From contig NZ_JAIUKZ010000004.1 in NCBI RefSeq assembly GCF_020165985.1, positions 62,001-126,000 on the forward strand: a stretch of 64,000 nucleotides of DNA. Reading direction: 5' to 3'. Of the stretch, positions 19,051-28,483 are shown one piece after another; position 1 is the stretch's first letter; the number at the start of each line of letters is the position of its first letter. Both the position numbers and the translations under genes were made by a program. The DNA is from Bacillus sp. RAR_GA_16. GTDB taxonomy: Bacteria > Bacillota > Bacilli > Bacillales > Guptibacillaceae. Under the pieces are notes generated by a model that saw only the letters and a program-made list of their open reading frames with translations, ran no database searches and had not been told where the DNA came from.

Positions 19051-20053
19051 TGCAGTAGTAAAACGTATATTGAGGCAATTTATTCATGACAAACGAACAA
19101 TGGCCTTAATGATTGTTGCCCCTATCATTATTTTAACGATGTTATCCCTAGTGTTTAACGGAGAAGATCTTGAGTTGAAAATTGGGGTTCTAAATATACC
19201 TGATCAGCTGGTTGAGAAGATGGAGCAACATGCCGTTGTTAAAAATGTTCCTTCAGAAGATGCGATTGAGTCGCTATTAAAAGAAGATTATGATGCAGTA
19301 TTTGTTTTTAATAAAGAAGAAAAGAAGCTATATCTTGAAGGGAGTAATCCTTCGATTAATCGAGCAGTCATTGAACTTGTTAAAAATACTGCAACGAACA
19401 GTGACGAAAAAGTGAATATGACAATCTTTTATTTATTTGGGTCCGATGACATGACATCATTTGATCATTTCGGTCCGGTGCTAGTTGGTTTCTTTATTTT
19501 CTTTTTTGTATTCTTAATTGCGGGTGTTTCTTTCTTAAGAGAGCGAACACAAGGTACGCTAGAACGTGTATTAGCTAGTCCTATTAAAAGGTGGGAGCTC
19601 GTCATTGGGTATGTGATCGGTTTTGGATTGTTTACAATGGTTCAATCAGCGATCATTGCTCTATATAGTGTGTACGTCATTGATTTGAAGATGGAAGGCT
19701 CATTCTTTTATGTGTTACTTATTACTCTCATGCTAGCATTAAGTGCATTAACGTTAGGTATTTTACTTTCATCCTTTGCTAAGAATGAGTTGCAAATGAT
19801 TCAATTTATACCACTTGTTGTTGTACCACAAATCTTTTTTTCTGGATTATTTAACCTTGATACGATCTCAAAATATTTAAGTTGGATTGGACCTTTAACT
19901 CCTTTGTATTATGGAGCAGATGCTCTCAGAAATGTTATGATTAAAGGAGAAGGACTAACAGAATTGTGGATGGATTTACTTGTTTTATTTGGTTTTTCGA
20001 TTACTTTTGTGGTTTTAAACATCTATGCACTAAAAAAACACCGACGGATATAG
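19040..20053 (+). CDS. ABC-2 type exporter, permease
   Basis: 337 residues. One membrane span near the N-terminus (MALMIVAPIIILTMLSLVF), an extracytoplasmic domain of about 120 residues, then five spans from about residue 155, ending KKHRRI. The block FLRERTQGTLERVLASPIKRWELVIGY is the ABC-2 permease family signature (YhaP/DrrB-like). The ATG at 19040 overlaps the ATPase gene; the earlier in-frame start at 19004 lies wholly in that gene. Works as a dimer with the ATPase at 18322. Next gene is the regulator, 15 bp away. Confidence 0.88.
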   Translation: MRISAVVKRILRQFIHDKRTMALMIVAPIIILTMLSLVFNGEDLELKIGVLNIPDQLVEKMEQHAVVKNVPSEDAIESLLKEDYDAVFVFNKEEKKLYLEGSNPSINRAVIELVKNTATNSDEKVNMTIFYLFGSDDMTSFDHFGPVLVGFFIFFFVFLIAGVSFLRERTQGTLERVLASPIKRWELVIGYVIGFGLFTMVQSAIIALYSVYVIDLKMEGSFFYVLLITLMLALSALTLGILLSSFAKNELQMIQFIPLVVVPQIFFSGLFNLDTISKYLSWIGPLTPLYYGADALRNVMIKGEGLTELWMDLLVLFGFSITFVVLNIYALKKHRRI

Positions 20054-20068
20054 AATCAGGGGGAGCTT

Positions 20069-20728
20069 ATGAAAAAGACAGAAGACGGCACAGATTGGCT
20101 TTTTGATGAAGAGGTGAACGAGTCTGGTGATTTAACAGAGAAACAAAAACGTATCGTGAAAGCGGCCGTTGAAATGTTCCAGGAAAAAGGGTTCTCAGCT
20201 TCCTCCACAAGCGAAATTGCTAGGCGAGCGGGCGTAGCAGAAGGCACAATATTTCGGCATTATCGTACAAAAAAAGATTTATTGCTCGCGATTGTTACTC
20301 CGGTTATGAGTCATCTTGTCGCTCCTTTCATCGTAAAAGATTTAGACAAAGTATTGAAATCAGATTATGAGCATTACGAAGATTTCCTTAGAGCTGTTGT
20401 GAAAAATAGGCAGACATTCATTCGCAAACATCTCCCGATTGTTAAAATTCTCATTCAGGAAATTCCTTTTCATGAAGAACTTCGCACGCAATTTATTGAG
20501 CATATTGCAAAGGACTTGTTTGATCGGTTTGAAAAAGTGATCATACATTTTCAAAAGAAAGGCGAGCTAATTGAGATCCCCCCTTCCTCTGCAATTAGAC
20601 TTTCCATTACAGCTATTCTAGGTTTCTTTCTTGCAAGATACATTATGATACCTGAACACGAATGGGAAGATGACAAAGAGATCGAACTGACAGTTCAATT
20701 TATATTAAATGGTTTAAAAGCACAATGA
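20069..20728 (+). CDS. TetR/AcrR family regulator
   Basis: 219 residues. The N-terminal TetR helix-turn-helix is clear: EKQKRIVKAAVEMFQEKGFSASSTSEIARRAGVAEGTIFRHYRTKKDLLLAIV (residues about 25-75, shown here only by its key motifs STSEIARRAGVAEGTIFRHY). The C-terminal ligand domain is about 130 residues with a hydrophobic helix near its end (LSITAILGFFLARYI). It is the third gene of the exporter unit and probably represses it through the paired operators at 18246-18308, giving autoregulation. An AGGGGGAGC ribosome site precedes the ATG. Confidence 0.88.
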   Translation: MKKTEDGTDWLFDEEVNESGDLTEKQKRIVKAAVEMFQEKGFSASSTSEIARRAGVAEGTIFRHYRTKKDLLLAIVTPVMSHLVAPFIVKDLDKVLKSDYEHYEDFLRAVVKNRQTFIRKHLPIVKILIQEIPFHEELRTQFIEHIAKDLFDRFEKVIIHFQKKGELIEIPPSSAIRLSITAILGFFLARYIMIPEHEWEDDKEIELTVQFILNGLKAQ

Positions 20729-20756
20729 CCACCCACCAGTTGGGTGGTTTTTTTTG
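20728..20756 (+). terminator. Terminator after the TetR gene
   Basis: ACCACCCA (20728-20735) pairs with TGGGTGGT (20741-20748), followed by eight Ts. It closes the exporter unit. Confidence 0.88.
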
Positions 20757-20838
20757 TTTATACACACGAGCCCTCCATCCCCCTTCTGAAATATAGAATG
20801 TCATCATAAGTTGTACAAACAATCTTTGGAGGTTTAAG

Positions 20839-21099
20839 ATGATTCATTCCGTTCTTGTGATGGGGTTACTTCGCCTTTTATCTGGTGTAATTGAGCTGAT
20901 CTCAGCCATTTTAATTCTTATTATTCATGATCTTAAAACAGCTATGATCATTAATGCAGCTTTAGCCATCGTTGGCCCCGTTATACTCGTTACAACGATG
21001 ACAGTCGGTCTAATCGGTCTAGCTGGAGATCTATCAATTTTGAAAATTCTTTTGATTTTGGTAGGTGTAGGATTTATTTTAATTGGCACTCTGTCATAG
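20839..21099 (+). CDS. yqhV: YqhV family small membrane protein
   Basis: 86 residues, almost entirely three hydrophobic segments (VMGLLRLLSGVIELISAILILI, AMIINAALAIVGPVILVTTMTVGLIGLAG and ILKILLILVGVGFILIGTL). Family DUF2619/YqhV, recognised by sequence and because it lies directly before spoIIIAA, as in B. subtilis. Function unknown; the linkage suggests use in sporulating cells. An ideal TTTGGAGG precedes the ATG. Confidence 0.85.
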   Translation: MIHSVLVMGLLRLLSGVIELISAILILIIHDLKTAMIINAALAIVGPVILVTTMTVGLIGLAGDLSILKILLILVGVGFILIGTLS

Positions 21100-21118
21100 A
21101 TTTGATAGAGACATAATT
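21093..21118 (+). promoter_or_regulatory. Possible sigma-E promoter of the spoIIIA operon
   Basis: GTCATAG (21093-21099) and CATAATT (21112-21118) resemble the mother-cell sigma-E -35 and -10 boxes, with 12 bp between them. The -10 is close to consensus (CATACAAT-like) but the -35 match is weak. Known biology of the operon supports sigma-E control. Confidence 0.4.
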
Positions 21119-21175
21119 CAATCTTAATAGGAATAGTAGTGTAGAGAGAAACAAGCCTGGAGAGGAGGGACATTC

Positions 21176-22111
21176 GTGGAAGAAGCTCTTCGCGTGCTTC
21201 CGGAAAATGTAAAGAAGATACTGCAAGAATACACCGACATAGAAAAATCGACGATTGAAGAAATTCGAATGCGCATCAACCGTCCGCTTGAAATAATGAT
21301 AAACGGTAAGCCGGATTTTCCTCTCCTAAACGGACAAACGTACTTTATTTCAAAAGATGATGCTTCCCAAATGATAAATAAACTTAGTCATTATTCATTG
21401 TATGCGCTAGAAGAAGAGTTGAAAAAAGGATTTGTGACGATTGAAGGTGGACATCGCGTCGGCCTTGCAGGAAAAGTGATTACATTAAATGGGAATGTTA
21501 AAGCGATTCGCGACATTGCCTCATTTAACGTAAGAATTGCAAAACAAAAGCTTGGAATAGCTGTACCGCTTATATCATATCTTTATGCAGGGGGATGGAC
21601 CAATACAATAATCTTAGGACCGCCACAGTCCGGTAAAACGACAATGCTTCGTGACTTAACTCGAATTATGGCTGAAGGCGATAACGTGAGAAGAATTCCA
21701 TCAGCCAAAGTGGGTATTGTTGATGAACGATCTGAAATTGCTGGTTGTGTTTTAGGAATTCCCCAACATCGACTAGGTGACCGTGTTGATGTTTTGGATG
21801 CTTGTCCTAAAGCAGAAGGAATGATGATGATGATCCGATCAATGAGTCCAGAAATATTGATCGTTGATGAAATTGGTCGAAAAGAAGATAGTGAAGCCAT
21901 ATTTGAAGCGATAAATGCAGGAATTAAGCTTGTTGTCACTGTTCACGGAACGAGTATAGAAGATTTGCACCGTAGGCCAAGTATGCAAGGTTTAATCAAC
22001 TCCGGATCTTTTGAAAGAATAGTCGAACTGTCACGGAAAGATGGTCCAGGAACGATTCATGCGATCAAAGATAAAACAGGTAAGGAAATTCGACGTAAAA
22101 AGGTGATCTAG
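21176..22111 (+). CDS. spoIIIAA: Stage III sporulation protein AA, ATPase
   Basis: Secretion-type ATPase of the SpoIIIA-SpoIIQ channel that connects mother cell and forespore and keeps late forespore transcription active. 311 residues. Walker A GPPQSGKTTMLRDL (about 147), Walker B ILIVDEIGRKED (about 228) and an HGTS motif are visible, as in the type II/IV secretion ATPases. GTG start at 21176 after GGAGAGGAGGGA. First of eight tightly packed genes in the standard order AA-AH, with gaps of 1-20 bp and one operon throughout. Confidence 0.96.
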   Translation: MEEALRVLPENVKKILQEYTDIEKSTIEEIRMRINRPLEIMINGKPDFPLLNGQTYFISKDDASQMINKLSHYSLYALEEELKKGFVTIEGGHRVGLAGKVITLNGNVKAIRDIASFNVRIAKQKLGIAVPLISYLYAGGWTNTIILGPPQSGKTTMLRDLTRIMAEGDNVRRIPSAKVGIVDERSEIAGCVLGIPQHRLGDRVDVLDACPKAEGMMMMIRSMSPEILIVDEIGRKEDSEAIFEAINAGIKLVVTVHGTSIEDLHRRPSMQGLINSGSFERIVELSRKDGPGTIHAIKDKTGKEIRRKKVI

Positions 22112-22112
22112 C

Positions 22113-22625
22113 ATGAAGCTACTAGGTGCAGTGCTCATTATGTTAGCAAGTACATGGGCTGGTGTGGAATGGTCAAGAACAGTTAGCGAACGATCACGGC
22201 AGTTGCGACAGTTAAAGGCAGCACTTCAATCGCTGGAAGCAGAAATTGTCTATGGCATGACGCCACTAAGCGTTGCCTGTAGTCACATTTGTAGACAGGT
22301 AGGTCATCCTGTTTCCTGGTTTTTTGATTCATTTAGGAAAAAGCTCGATGCTGGCCAAGGGACAGCTTATGAAGCCTGGATGCAAAGCATGGAAGAGGTT
22401 TGGAAGTATACGGCTTTTAAACAAGAAGAGAAGGAAGTCATGAAACAACTTGGTGCCACGATAGGACAACACGATCGAGAACATGAACAAAAGCAAATTA
22501 AACTTGCCTTGATTCATTTGGAAAGAGAAGAACAAGAAGCGAGAGACAATCAAATGAAGTATGAGCGGATGTTTAAGAGTCTTGGGGTTCTTGGGGGGAT
22601 TCTTCTTGTCATACTATTGATTTAG
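22113..22625 (+). CDS. spoIIIAB: Stage III sporulation protein AB
   Basis: 170 residues, membrane span at each end: MKLLGAVLIMLASTWAGVEW at the start and LGVLGGILLVILLI at the C-terminus, with a helical domain between (LRQLKAALQSLEAEIVYG). It resembles the GspF/T2SS platform fold and is a mother-cell component of the SpoIIIA complex. One base separates it from spoIIIAA. Confidence 0.93.
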   Translation: MKLLGAVLIMLASTWAGVEWSRTVSERSRQLRQLKAALQSLEAEIVYGMTPLSVACSHICRQVGHPVSWFFDSFRKKLDAGQGTAYEAWMQSMEEVWKYTAFKQEEKEVMKQLGATIGQHDREHEQKQIKLALIHLEREEQEARDNQMKYERMFKSLGVLGGILLVILLI

Positions 22626-22644
22626 TCATTGGGAGGAAACAGAA

Positions 22645-22851
22645 ATGAATCATGATGTAAACACAATATTCCAAATTGCAGGTATCGGCATCATTGTAGC
22701 CATGCTTCATACCATTCTCAAGCAAATGGGGAAAGAGGAGTACGCCCATTGGGTTACGTTAATTGGTTTTATTGTTGTCCTTTATATGGTGATCACCATC
22801 ATTGATGATCTTTTCCAGAAAATACGAGGGGTTTTCCTTTTTCAGGGTTAG
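22645..22851 (+). CDS. spoIIIAC: Stage III sporulation protein AC
   Basis: 68-residue membrane protein with two spans (IFQIAGIGIIVAMLHTIL and WVTLIGFIVVLYMVITII). Part of the SpoIIIA feeding-channel complex. The pattern GIGIIVAMLHTILKQMGKEE is typical of the family. GGGAGG lies upstream of the ATG. It nearly abuts spoIIIAD. Confidence 0.93.
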   Translation: MNHDVNTIFQIAGIGIIVAMLHTILKQMGKEEYAHWVTLIGFIVVLYMVITIIDDLFQKIRGVFLFQG

Positions 22852-22854
22852 GGG

Positions 22855-23253
22855 GTGAATGCGATTGATATTTTACAAATCGTTGGATTGGGATTAATCG
22901 CTACCTTCCTTGTTATTGTTGTAAAAGAACAAAAGCCTGTGTTTGCCTTTACGATTACGGTTTTCACAGGCGCTTTGATTTTTCTTTATTTAATTGGAGA
23001 GATCCAACACATTATTCAAATGCTGGAAAGTTTGGCCTCAAAAGCAAATGTTGAGATTGTCTATGTTGAAACGGTATTAAAAATAATTGGAATTGCTTAT
23101 ATAGCAGAATTTGGCGCACAAATTGTAAGAGATGCTGGCCAAGGCGCGATTGCTTCGAAAATTGAGCTTGCAGGTAAACTGTTAATCTTAGCGATGGCGA
23201 TCCCAATTCTTACACTTATTATCGAAACGGTACTTAAACTTTTACCATCATAA
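22855..23253 (+). CDS. spoIIIAD: Stage III sporulation protein AD
   Basis: 132-residue integral membrane protein, three to four spans. N-terminus AIDILQIVGLGLIATFLVIVVKEQKP matches the family. GTG start at 22855 is required, because the ATG four bases on is in another frame. Member of the SpoIIIA channel. Confidence 0.93.
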   Translation: MNAIDILQIVGLGLIATFLVIVVKEQKPVFAFTITVFTGALIFLYLIGEIQHIIQMLESLASKANVEIVYVETVLKIIGIAYIAEFGAQIVRDAGQGAIASKIELAGKLLILAMAIPILTLIIETVLKLLPS

Positions 23254-23269
23254 GAGGGAGGAAGAGGAC

Positions 23270-24463
23270 GTGCCTCACATACAAAAAACAATGCTGATGT
23301 TGCTATTCCTCTGCTTCACCCTTATGCAGGTACCCACCACAACACAAGCACAGGGAGAAGAAGACGAGCCAATCTCTACCCAAATTGTAGACAAGCAGTT
23401 AAATACACTCGGATTACAAGACATTCAAACTTACTGGGACGAAGTGATTAAGGAATATGGAGGTTTTTTACCTGAAAGTCAAAAAGGATCTTTCATGGAA
23501 TTTGTGAAAGGAGAAAAACAACTTTCTCTAAAAGCATACTTATTGGGCTTACTAAAATTTCTTTTTCACGAGCTGCTTGTTCACGGAAAATTACTTGGAA
23601 GCTTAATTTTGTTAACAATCTTCAGTATTCTGCTGCAAAATATGCAAAATGCCTTCGAACATAAAGCAGTGAGCACCGTAGCATATGGCATTATTTATAT
23701 GGTCTTAATTATCCTTGCACTTAATAGTTTTCATGTAGCCATTCAGTATACAGAAACCGCCATTGCGAACATGATGAGTTTTCTTCTAGCGTTAATTCCC
23801 CTACTGTTAGCTTTGATCGCTTCAGTTGGTGGTGTAGCTTCTGTCGCATTTTTTCATCCGATCGTCTTATTTTTAGTGAATACAGGAGGATTATTGATAC
23901 AAAAATTTGTCCTACCGATGCTTTTTTTATCGGCCGTTCTTGCGATTGTAAGTACAATAAGTGATCAATATAAAGTAACCCAGTTATCTAATTTAATACG
24001 GAATATCGCGATCGGTACGCTCGGAGTATTTTTTGCAGTTTTTTTAGGTGTTATCTCTGTGCAGGGCGCATCAACTGCTGTAGCAGATGGTGTGACAATT
24101 CGAGCGGCTAAATTTGTAACAGGTAATTTTATTCCAGTTGTAGGAAGGATGTTTACTGACGCAACGGATACTGTACTTAGCGCATCAGTACTCTTGAAAA
24201 ATACGGTAGGACTAGCTGGTGTAGTGATCTTACTAATGATCTGTGCCTTTCCCGCAATAAAAGTCCTATCGTTAGTGCTGATTTATAACATTGCAGCAGC
24301 AGTCATTCAACCATTAGGTGGTGGGCCGATTATTCAGTCGCTTAATGTGATATCCAAAAGCATTTTATTCATTTTTGCTGCTCTTGCTATCGTATCACTA
24401 ATGTTTTTTTTAGCGGTAACAATTATCATAGCATCTGGAAATATCACCTTAATGGTGCGTTAG
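23270..24463 (+). CDS. spoIIIAE: Stage III sporulation protein AE
   Basis: 397 residues. An N-terminal signal peptide (MLMLLFLCFTLMQVPTTTQA) is followed by an extracytoplasmic region and then six to eight membrane spans from about residue 95 on. It is the large polytopic member of the SpoIIIA complex. GTG start at 23270 with GGGAGGAAG upstream. The C-terminus runs to within 10 bp of spoIIIAF. Confidence 0.93.
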   Translation: MPHIQKTMLMLLFLCFTLMQVPTTTQAQGEEDEPISTQIVDKQLNTLGLQDIQTYWDEVIKEYGGFLPESQKGSFMEFVKGEKQLSLKAYLLGLLKFLFHELLVHGKLLGSLILLTIFSILLQNMQNAFEHKAVSTVAYGIIYMVLIILALNSFHVAIQYTETAIANMMSFLLALIPLLLALIASVGGVASVAFFHPIVLFLVNTGGLLIQKFVLPMLFLSAVLAIVSTISDQYKVTQLSNLIRNIAIGTLGVFFAVFLGVISVQGASTAVADGVTIRAAKFVTGNFIPVVGRMFTDATDTVLSASVLLKNTVGLAGVVILLMICAFPAIKVLSLVLIYNIAAAVIQPLGGGPIIQSLNVISKSILFIFAALAIVSLMFFLAVTIIIASGNITLMVR

Positions 24464-24473
24464 GAGGTGTGAA

Positions 24474-25076
24474 ATGGCCATTATTACAGACTGGATCACA
24501 AATATTATTGTGCTTATTTTACTTGCTACTGTGCTTGAGTTACTGTTGCCAAATTCGAATATGCAACGATATGTCAAAATGGTCATTGGCTTAATGTTAA
24601 TGGCTGTTATTCTATCGCCAATTCTAACGATTTTCACAAAAGATTTTGATTCCATGTTAAGGTCTGCTGCTCTGACAGATTCGACTCCGGATGTAAGGAT
24701 GGAAAATCAGATAGAATCAAAGAAAAGTGAAATACAAGCATCCAATGCTGCATATATTGAAGAACAAATGGCTGTCCAAATGAAAAGCCAGGTTGAAAAG
24801 GAGTTGAGAGACCAGTTTAATCTTGAAATCACGCACGTAGGGCTTGAGTTACAAGATGGAGAGGGAGAAAAGAATATTGAACAAATTGCAGTAACGGTAA
24901 GCAAAGCAGTAGAATCGGGTGTTAAAGAAATTGAAGCAGTAACGGTATCAACTGAAATGGAGGAAGAGGAAAGTAAAGCAACAGATGCACGGTCAAAGAA
25001 AGTCGCTTATTTTCTAGCTGATAAATGGGGGTTGTATCCAAACCAGGTTGGCGTTCAGGTGAAAGGAGGAGAGTAG
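24474..25076 (+). CDS. spoIIIAF: Stage III sporulation protein AF
   Basis: 200 residues. Two N-terminal spans (TNIIVLILLATVLELLLP and YVKMVIGLMLMAVILSPILTIF), then a soluble domain with a charged, coiled-coil-prone stretch (about 75-120) and a folded C-terminal part ending GLYPNQVGVQVKGGE, which resembles the ring-forming domains of SpoIIIAG/AH. An AGGAGG site is within the end of spoIIIAE. Confidence 0.92.
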   Translation: MAIITDWITNIIVLILLATVLELLLPNSNMQRYVKMVIGLMLMAVILSPILTIFTKDFDSMLRSAALTDSTPDVRMENQIESKKSEIQASNAAYIEEQMAVQMKSQVEKELRDQFNLEITHVGLELQDGEGEKNIEQIAVTVSKAVESGVKEIEAVTVSTEMEEEESKATDARSKKVAYFLADKWGLYPNQVGVQVKGGE

Positions 25077-25080
25077 GAAC

Positions 25081-25719
25081 GTGGATGAAAAACCAACAAG
25101 CTGGCTAGCTCAATTAAAGAAACCGAAGAAGAAAAAAGGAATTCCAATTTATTATTTGATTATTGCTGCAGGCATTGGCATTATCTTCATGTTTTCCGGC
25201 AGTTTCTTCTCGACACCTGATCCTGGCCAGGATGTATTTAATGAACAGGGAAGCTCTTCGGAAAGTGAAGAAGTTTTTAGCCAAAAAAAGTCAAGTCCAT
25301 CGACAATGTCAGAATATGAAAATATGTATGAAACTCAATTGAAGGAAGCGCTAGATGAAGTGGCGGGAGTATCGGATGCCACAGTCATTGTTAATTTAGA
25401 TTCTACCGAGCAAAAAGTTGTTGAGAAAAACAGCACTTCTACTGATAAATATACTTATGAATCTCCAAATGATGGAGGATCAAGAAAAATTGAAGAACAA
25501 TCAAGTGATGACCAAGTTGTTATTGTTCAAAATGATAATGGTCAGGGGCCGATCGTAGTCAGCACGAAGAAGCCTGTTGTAAGAGGTGTTGTTGTTGTGG
25601 CAGTCGGAGCAGAAAACATGGAAGTGAAAAAAATGATCGTTGACGCAGTGACGAGACTACTTGATGTGAAAAGTCATCGAGTGATGGTTTTGCCGAAAAA
25701 ACTAAAGGGGGAATCATAA
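25081..25719 (+). CDS. spoIIIAG: Stage III sporulation protein AG
   Basis: 212 residues: basic cytoplasmic tail (LKKPKKKKGIP), a single membrane span (YYLIIAAGIGIIFMFSGSFF) and an extracytoplasmic ring-building domain with the conserved YENMYETQLKEALDEVAGVSDATVIVNLDS and VRGVVVVAVGAENMEVKKMIVDAV. SpoIIIAG forms a large ring in the intermembrane space of the engulfed forespore. GTG start at 25081. Confidence 0.94.
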   Translation: MDEKPTSWLAQLKKPKKKKGIPIYYLIIAAGIGIIFMFSGSFFSTPDPGQDVFNEQGSSSESEEVFSQKKSSPSTMSEYENMYETQLKEALDEVAGVSDATVIVNLDSTEQKVVEKNSTSTDKYTYESPNDGGSRKIEEQSSDDQVVIVQNDNGQGPIVVSTKKPVVRGVVVVAVGAENMEVKKMIVDAVTRLLDVKSHRVMVLPKKLKGES

Positions 25720-26280
25720 ATGGTCTTAAAAAAGCAAACGGTATGGTTGTTAACAATGTTAAGTTTAATTATTGTTCTCTCAGCTTATTATATTATGACA
25801 CCTGGTACGGATAATGTTGCATTTGTAGGAGATCAAGAAGAACAAAGCGAGGAAGGCGTAAAAGGAGAGGAAGCGAAAGAAACGACCGGTGTTGAAGATG
25901 AATCTGTTTCAATGAATGTTTCAGGAGACGAAGTCTTTGCTGCACTGAGACTTGAGATTCAAGAGCAGCGAGATGCTGCGATTGAAGACTATACAGCTGT
26001 CATTGCAAGTGAAGCTTCTGCAGACTTGAGAAATGAAGCGCACGAACAGCGTCAAGAATTAATGGCGTTATCTCAAAAAGAATCTGTTTTAGAAAATGTG
26101 ATAAAATCAGAAGGATATAGTGATGCAGTTGTTTATACCCTTGATGACGAAAAAGTAAGAGTCATAGTTAAAGCGGATCAGTTATCAAATGAAGAAGCGA
26201 ATAATATTATGGTGCTTGCAGAAGAGCAGCTAGGCGATGGTCATCGGATAGCGGTAGAATTTCAACCAGCGGCAAAATAG
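25720..26280 (+). CDS. spoIIIAH: Stage III sporulation protein AH
   Basis: 186 residues: one N-terminal span (VWLLTMLSLIIVLSAYYIM), an acidic linker, and a C-terminal YscJ/FliF-like ring domain (about 85-184). SpoIIIAH binds forespore SpoIIQ across the intermembrane space; both rings form the feeding channel. Immediately follows spoIIIAG and ends the operon at a terminator. Confidence 0.94.
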   Translation: MVLKKQTVWLLTMLSLIIVLSAYYIMTPGTDNVAFVGDQEEQSEEGVKGEEAKETTGVEDESVSMNVSGDEVFAALRLEIQEQRDAAIEDYTAVIASEASADLRNEAHEQRQELMALSQKESVLENVIKSEGYSDAVVYTLDDEKVRVIVKADQLSNEEANNIMVLAEEQLGDGHRIAVEFQPAAK

Positions 26281-26310
26281 AGATGGGGGAGTTACTCCAT
26301 CTCTTTTTTT
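26279..26310 (+). terminator. Terminator of the spoIIIA operon
   Basis: AGAGATGG (26279-26286) pairs with CCATCTCT (26297-26304), followed by a T run. It begins at the spoIIIAH stop codon. Confidence 0.85.
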
Positions 26311-26494
26311 ATTAGCGCTAAAAAATTAGTGGTGAAAACGATTTCTTTATTTGTTACTCTTAATGGAGAAGGGTCTTCAGTGTTGCCTTCTACCAAGTAA
26401 CCGTAAGATATGATATGATGAATAGGCTTAGGACCAGCTGTTAGATAATGGTCTTAATTCTGAGGTTTGATGGATTGTCCGTTTTATGGGAGAT

Positions 26495-26523
26495 ACTAAT
26501 GATCATTCTTATTATGCTATAAT
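26495..26523 (+). promoter_or_regulatory. Possible accB promoter (extended -10)
   Basis: TATAAT (26518-26523) preceded by TGC, giving an extended -10; the -35 region (ACTAAT, about 26495) is weak. It lies in the 325-bp gap 26281-26605 between spoIIIAH and accB. I see nothing else there apart from the upstream terminator. Confidence 0.45.
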
Positions 26524-26605
26524 CGCTATAAGTTGGAGTGTGTCTTCTAAACAGAAAACCTCCTTACTATTAAAATTAGCAAAAAGACGACAGGGAGTGG
26601 AAATC

Positions 26606-27094
26606 TTGTTAAAAGTTCAAGAAATTCGCGAATTGATCAAACTAATTGATCAATCAAGCATTGATGAATTTGAATATGAAAGTGATGGATCTAAGATCGT
26701 ATTAAAGAAAAATGAAGTGCAATATGCTGAAGCACCCGTTCAACAGCCTGTGCAACAAACCATTGCACAACAGCCTGTTGAGTCTACTCAACCAGCTTCT
26801 TCACCTGTAAAAGAGGAGCCTGTAGCAGTTGAAAAAGAAGAAAAACAGGATGACTCATTACATAAAATTGAATCGCCAATGGTTGGAACCTTCTATGCAC
26901 GTCCAAATCCTGAATCAGAGCTTTACGTGAAAACGGGAGAGAAAGTTTCTGAAGATAGCGTAGTCTGCATCATTGAGGCAATGAAGCTCTTTAATGAAAT
27001 AGAAGCAGAGGTAAATGGAGAAATCGTTGAAATGCTAGTTGAAGATGGTCAGCTAGTGGAATACGGACAACCTCTGTTCTTAGTGAAAGCATAG
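26606..27094 (+). CDS. accB: Biotin carboxyl carrier protein of acetyl-CoA carboxylase
   Basis: Carries biotin between the biotin carboxylase (AccC) and the carboxyltransferase in the first step of fatty acid synthesis. 162 residues from TTG at 26606, which has AGGGAGTGG upstream and matches the family start ([13 protein letters not shown]); the longer in-frame reading from 26486 is non-conserved. An N-terminal domain, a Pro/Gln/Val-rich flexible linker (about 50-85) and the biotinyl domain with [12 protein letters not shown] (biotinyl-Lys in EAMKL) are all present. Immediately upstream of accC, 11 bp apart. Confidence 0.96.
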   Translation: MLKVQEIRELIKLIDQSSIDEFEYESDGSKIVLKKNEVQYAEAPVQQPVQQTIAQQPVESTQPASSPVKEEPVAVEKEEKQDDSLHKIESPMVGTFYARPNPESELYVKTGEKVSEDSVVCIIEAMKLFNEIEAEVNGEIVEMLVEDGQLVEYGQPLFLVKA

Positions 27095-27105
27095 GTGATG
27101 ATGTT

Positions 27106-28473
27106 ATGGAGATTAAGAAAGTACTTGTAGCCAATCGAGGAGAAATCGCTGTTCGCATTATTCGTGCTTGTGAAGAACTTGGCATTGAAACAGTAGCTGT
27201 GTATTCTCAAGCTGATAAAGAAGCCCTGCACGTTAGGCTAGCAGATGAGGCCTATTGTATAGGACCAACTGCTTCAAAAGACAGCTATCTAAATTTCACC
27301 AATATCATGAGTATTGCAACGGTAACCGGTGTTGATGCGATTCATCCTGGTTATGGATTTCTTTCGGAAAATGCAGACTTTGCAGAGTTATGTAGAGAAT
27401 GTAATATTACGTTCATTGGACCAAGTCCTGAGGCGATAAGTCGGATGGGTACAAAGGACGTTGCTAGAACAACAATGAAGGAAGCCGGGGTTCCGATTGT
27501 ACCTGGTTCAGAGGGCATCGTGAAGGATGCAGATGAAGCGGTAGCTCTAGCGAATGAAATGGGATACCCAGTTATTATTAAAGCAACTGCTGGCGGTGGA
27601 GGTAAAGGGATTCGAATTGCTAAGGATGAAAACGAATTAGTAAAAGGAATCAATATTACCCAGCAAGAAGCATCCACGGCATTTGGAAATCCTGGTGTTT
27701 ATATTGAGAAATTCATCGAGGATTTTCGCCATGTAGAAATCCAGGTCCTTGCTGATAATCATGGCAATGCGATCCATCTTGGTGAGCGAGATTGCTCAAT
27801 TCAAAGACGTTTGCAGAAGCTTGTAGAGGAAACCCCTTCCCCGGCTCTTGATGAATCAATCAGAAAGAAAATGGGTGATGCTGCCGTTCGTGCTGCGAAA
27901 GCCGTCCAATATTCAGGTGCAGGAACTGTAGAGTTTATTTTTGAGCCAACAGGGAATTTTTATTTTATGGAAATGAATACTCGTATTCAAGTTGAGCATC
28001 CTGTGACAGAAATGGTAACAGGTATTGATTTGATTAAAGAGCAAATACGAGCGGCTTCTGATGAAACGTTACGTTATACACAGGAAGATGTCACATTTAA
28101 AGGGTGGGCGATTGAATGTCGTATCAATGCTGAAGACCCTGACAAGAAATTCATGCCATCTCCTGGGAAGGTTGAAATGTATCTTCCACCAGGTGGGTTA
28201 GGAGTTCGTGTAGACTCGGCTGTCTATCCTGGCTATGATATTTTGCCTTTCTATGATTCCATGGTTGCAAAGCTTATAACTTACGCTGATACAAGAGAAG
28301 AAGCGATTGCTAGAATGAAACGTGCTCTTGGAGAGTTTGTCGTGGAAGGTGTAAAAACGACTATTCCGTTCCATATGCGTTTAATGAATCATGAGAAATT
28401 TGTGAGTGGCGACTTTAATACAAAGTTTCTTGAGAAGTATGATTTAACAGAACAATCAATGAATTCTAAGTGA
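27106..28473 (+). CDS. accC: Biotin carboxylase subunit of acetyl-CoA carboxylase
   Basis: ATP-dependent carboxylation of biotin on AccB. 455 residues: N-terminal pre-ATP-grasp domain ([17 protein letters not shown]), ATP-grasp core with [14 protein letters not shown] (about 159), [37 protein letters not shown] (catalytic Arg/Glu), and C-terminal domain ending LEKYDLTEQ. The window also encodes a carboxyltransferase for longer acyl-CoAs (59195) with no biotin carboxylase of its own, so this AccC-AccB pair might serve it too; that is inference. Confidence 0.97.
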   Translation: MEIKKVLVANRGEIAVRIIRACEELGIETVAVYSQADKEALHVRLADEAYCIGPTASKDSYLNFTNIMSIATVTGVDAIHPGYGFLSENADFAELCRECNITFIGPSPEAISRMGTKDVARTTMKEAGVPIVPGSEGIVKDADEAVALANEMGYPVIIKATAGGGGKGIRIAKDENELVKGINITQQEASTAFGNPGVYIEKFIEDFRHVEIQVLADNHGNAIHLGERDCSIQRRLQKLVEETPSPALDESIRKKMGDAAVRAAKAVQYSGAGTVEFIFEPTGNFYFMEMNTRIQVEHPVTEMVTGIDLIKEQIRAASDETLRYTQEDVTFKGWAIECRINAEDPDKKFMPSPGKVEMYLPPGGLGVRVDSAVYPGYDILPFYDSMVAKLITYADTREEAIARMKRALGEFVVEGVKTTIPFHMRLMNHEKFVSGDFNTKFLEKYDLTEQSMNSK

Positions 28474-28483
28474 GGTGTTCAAA

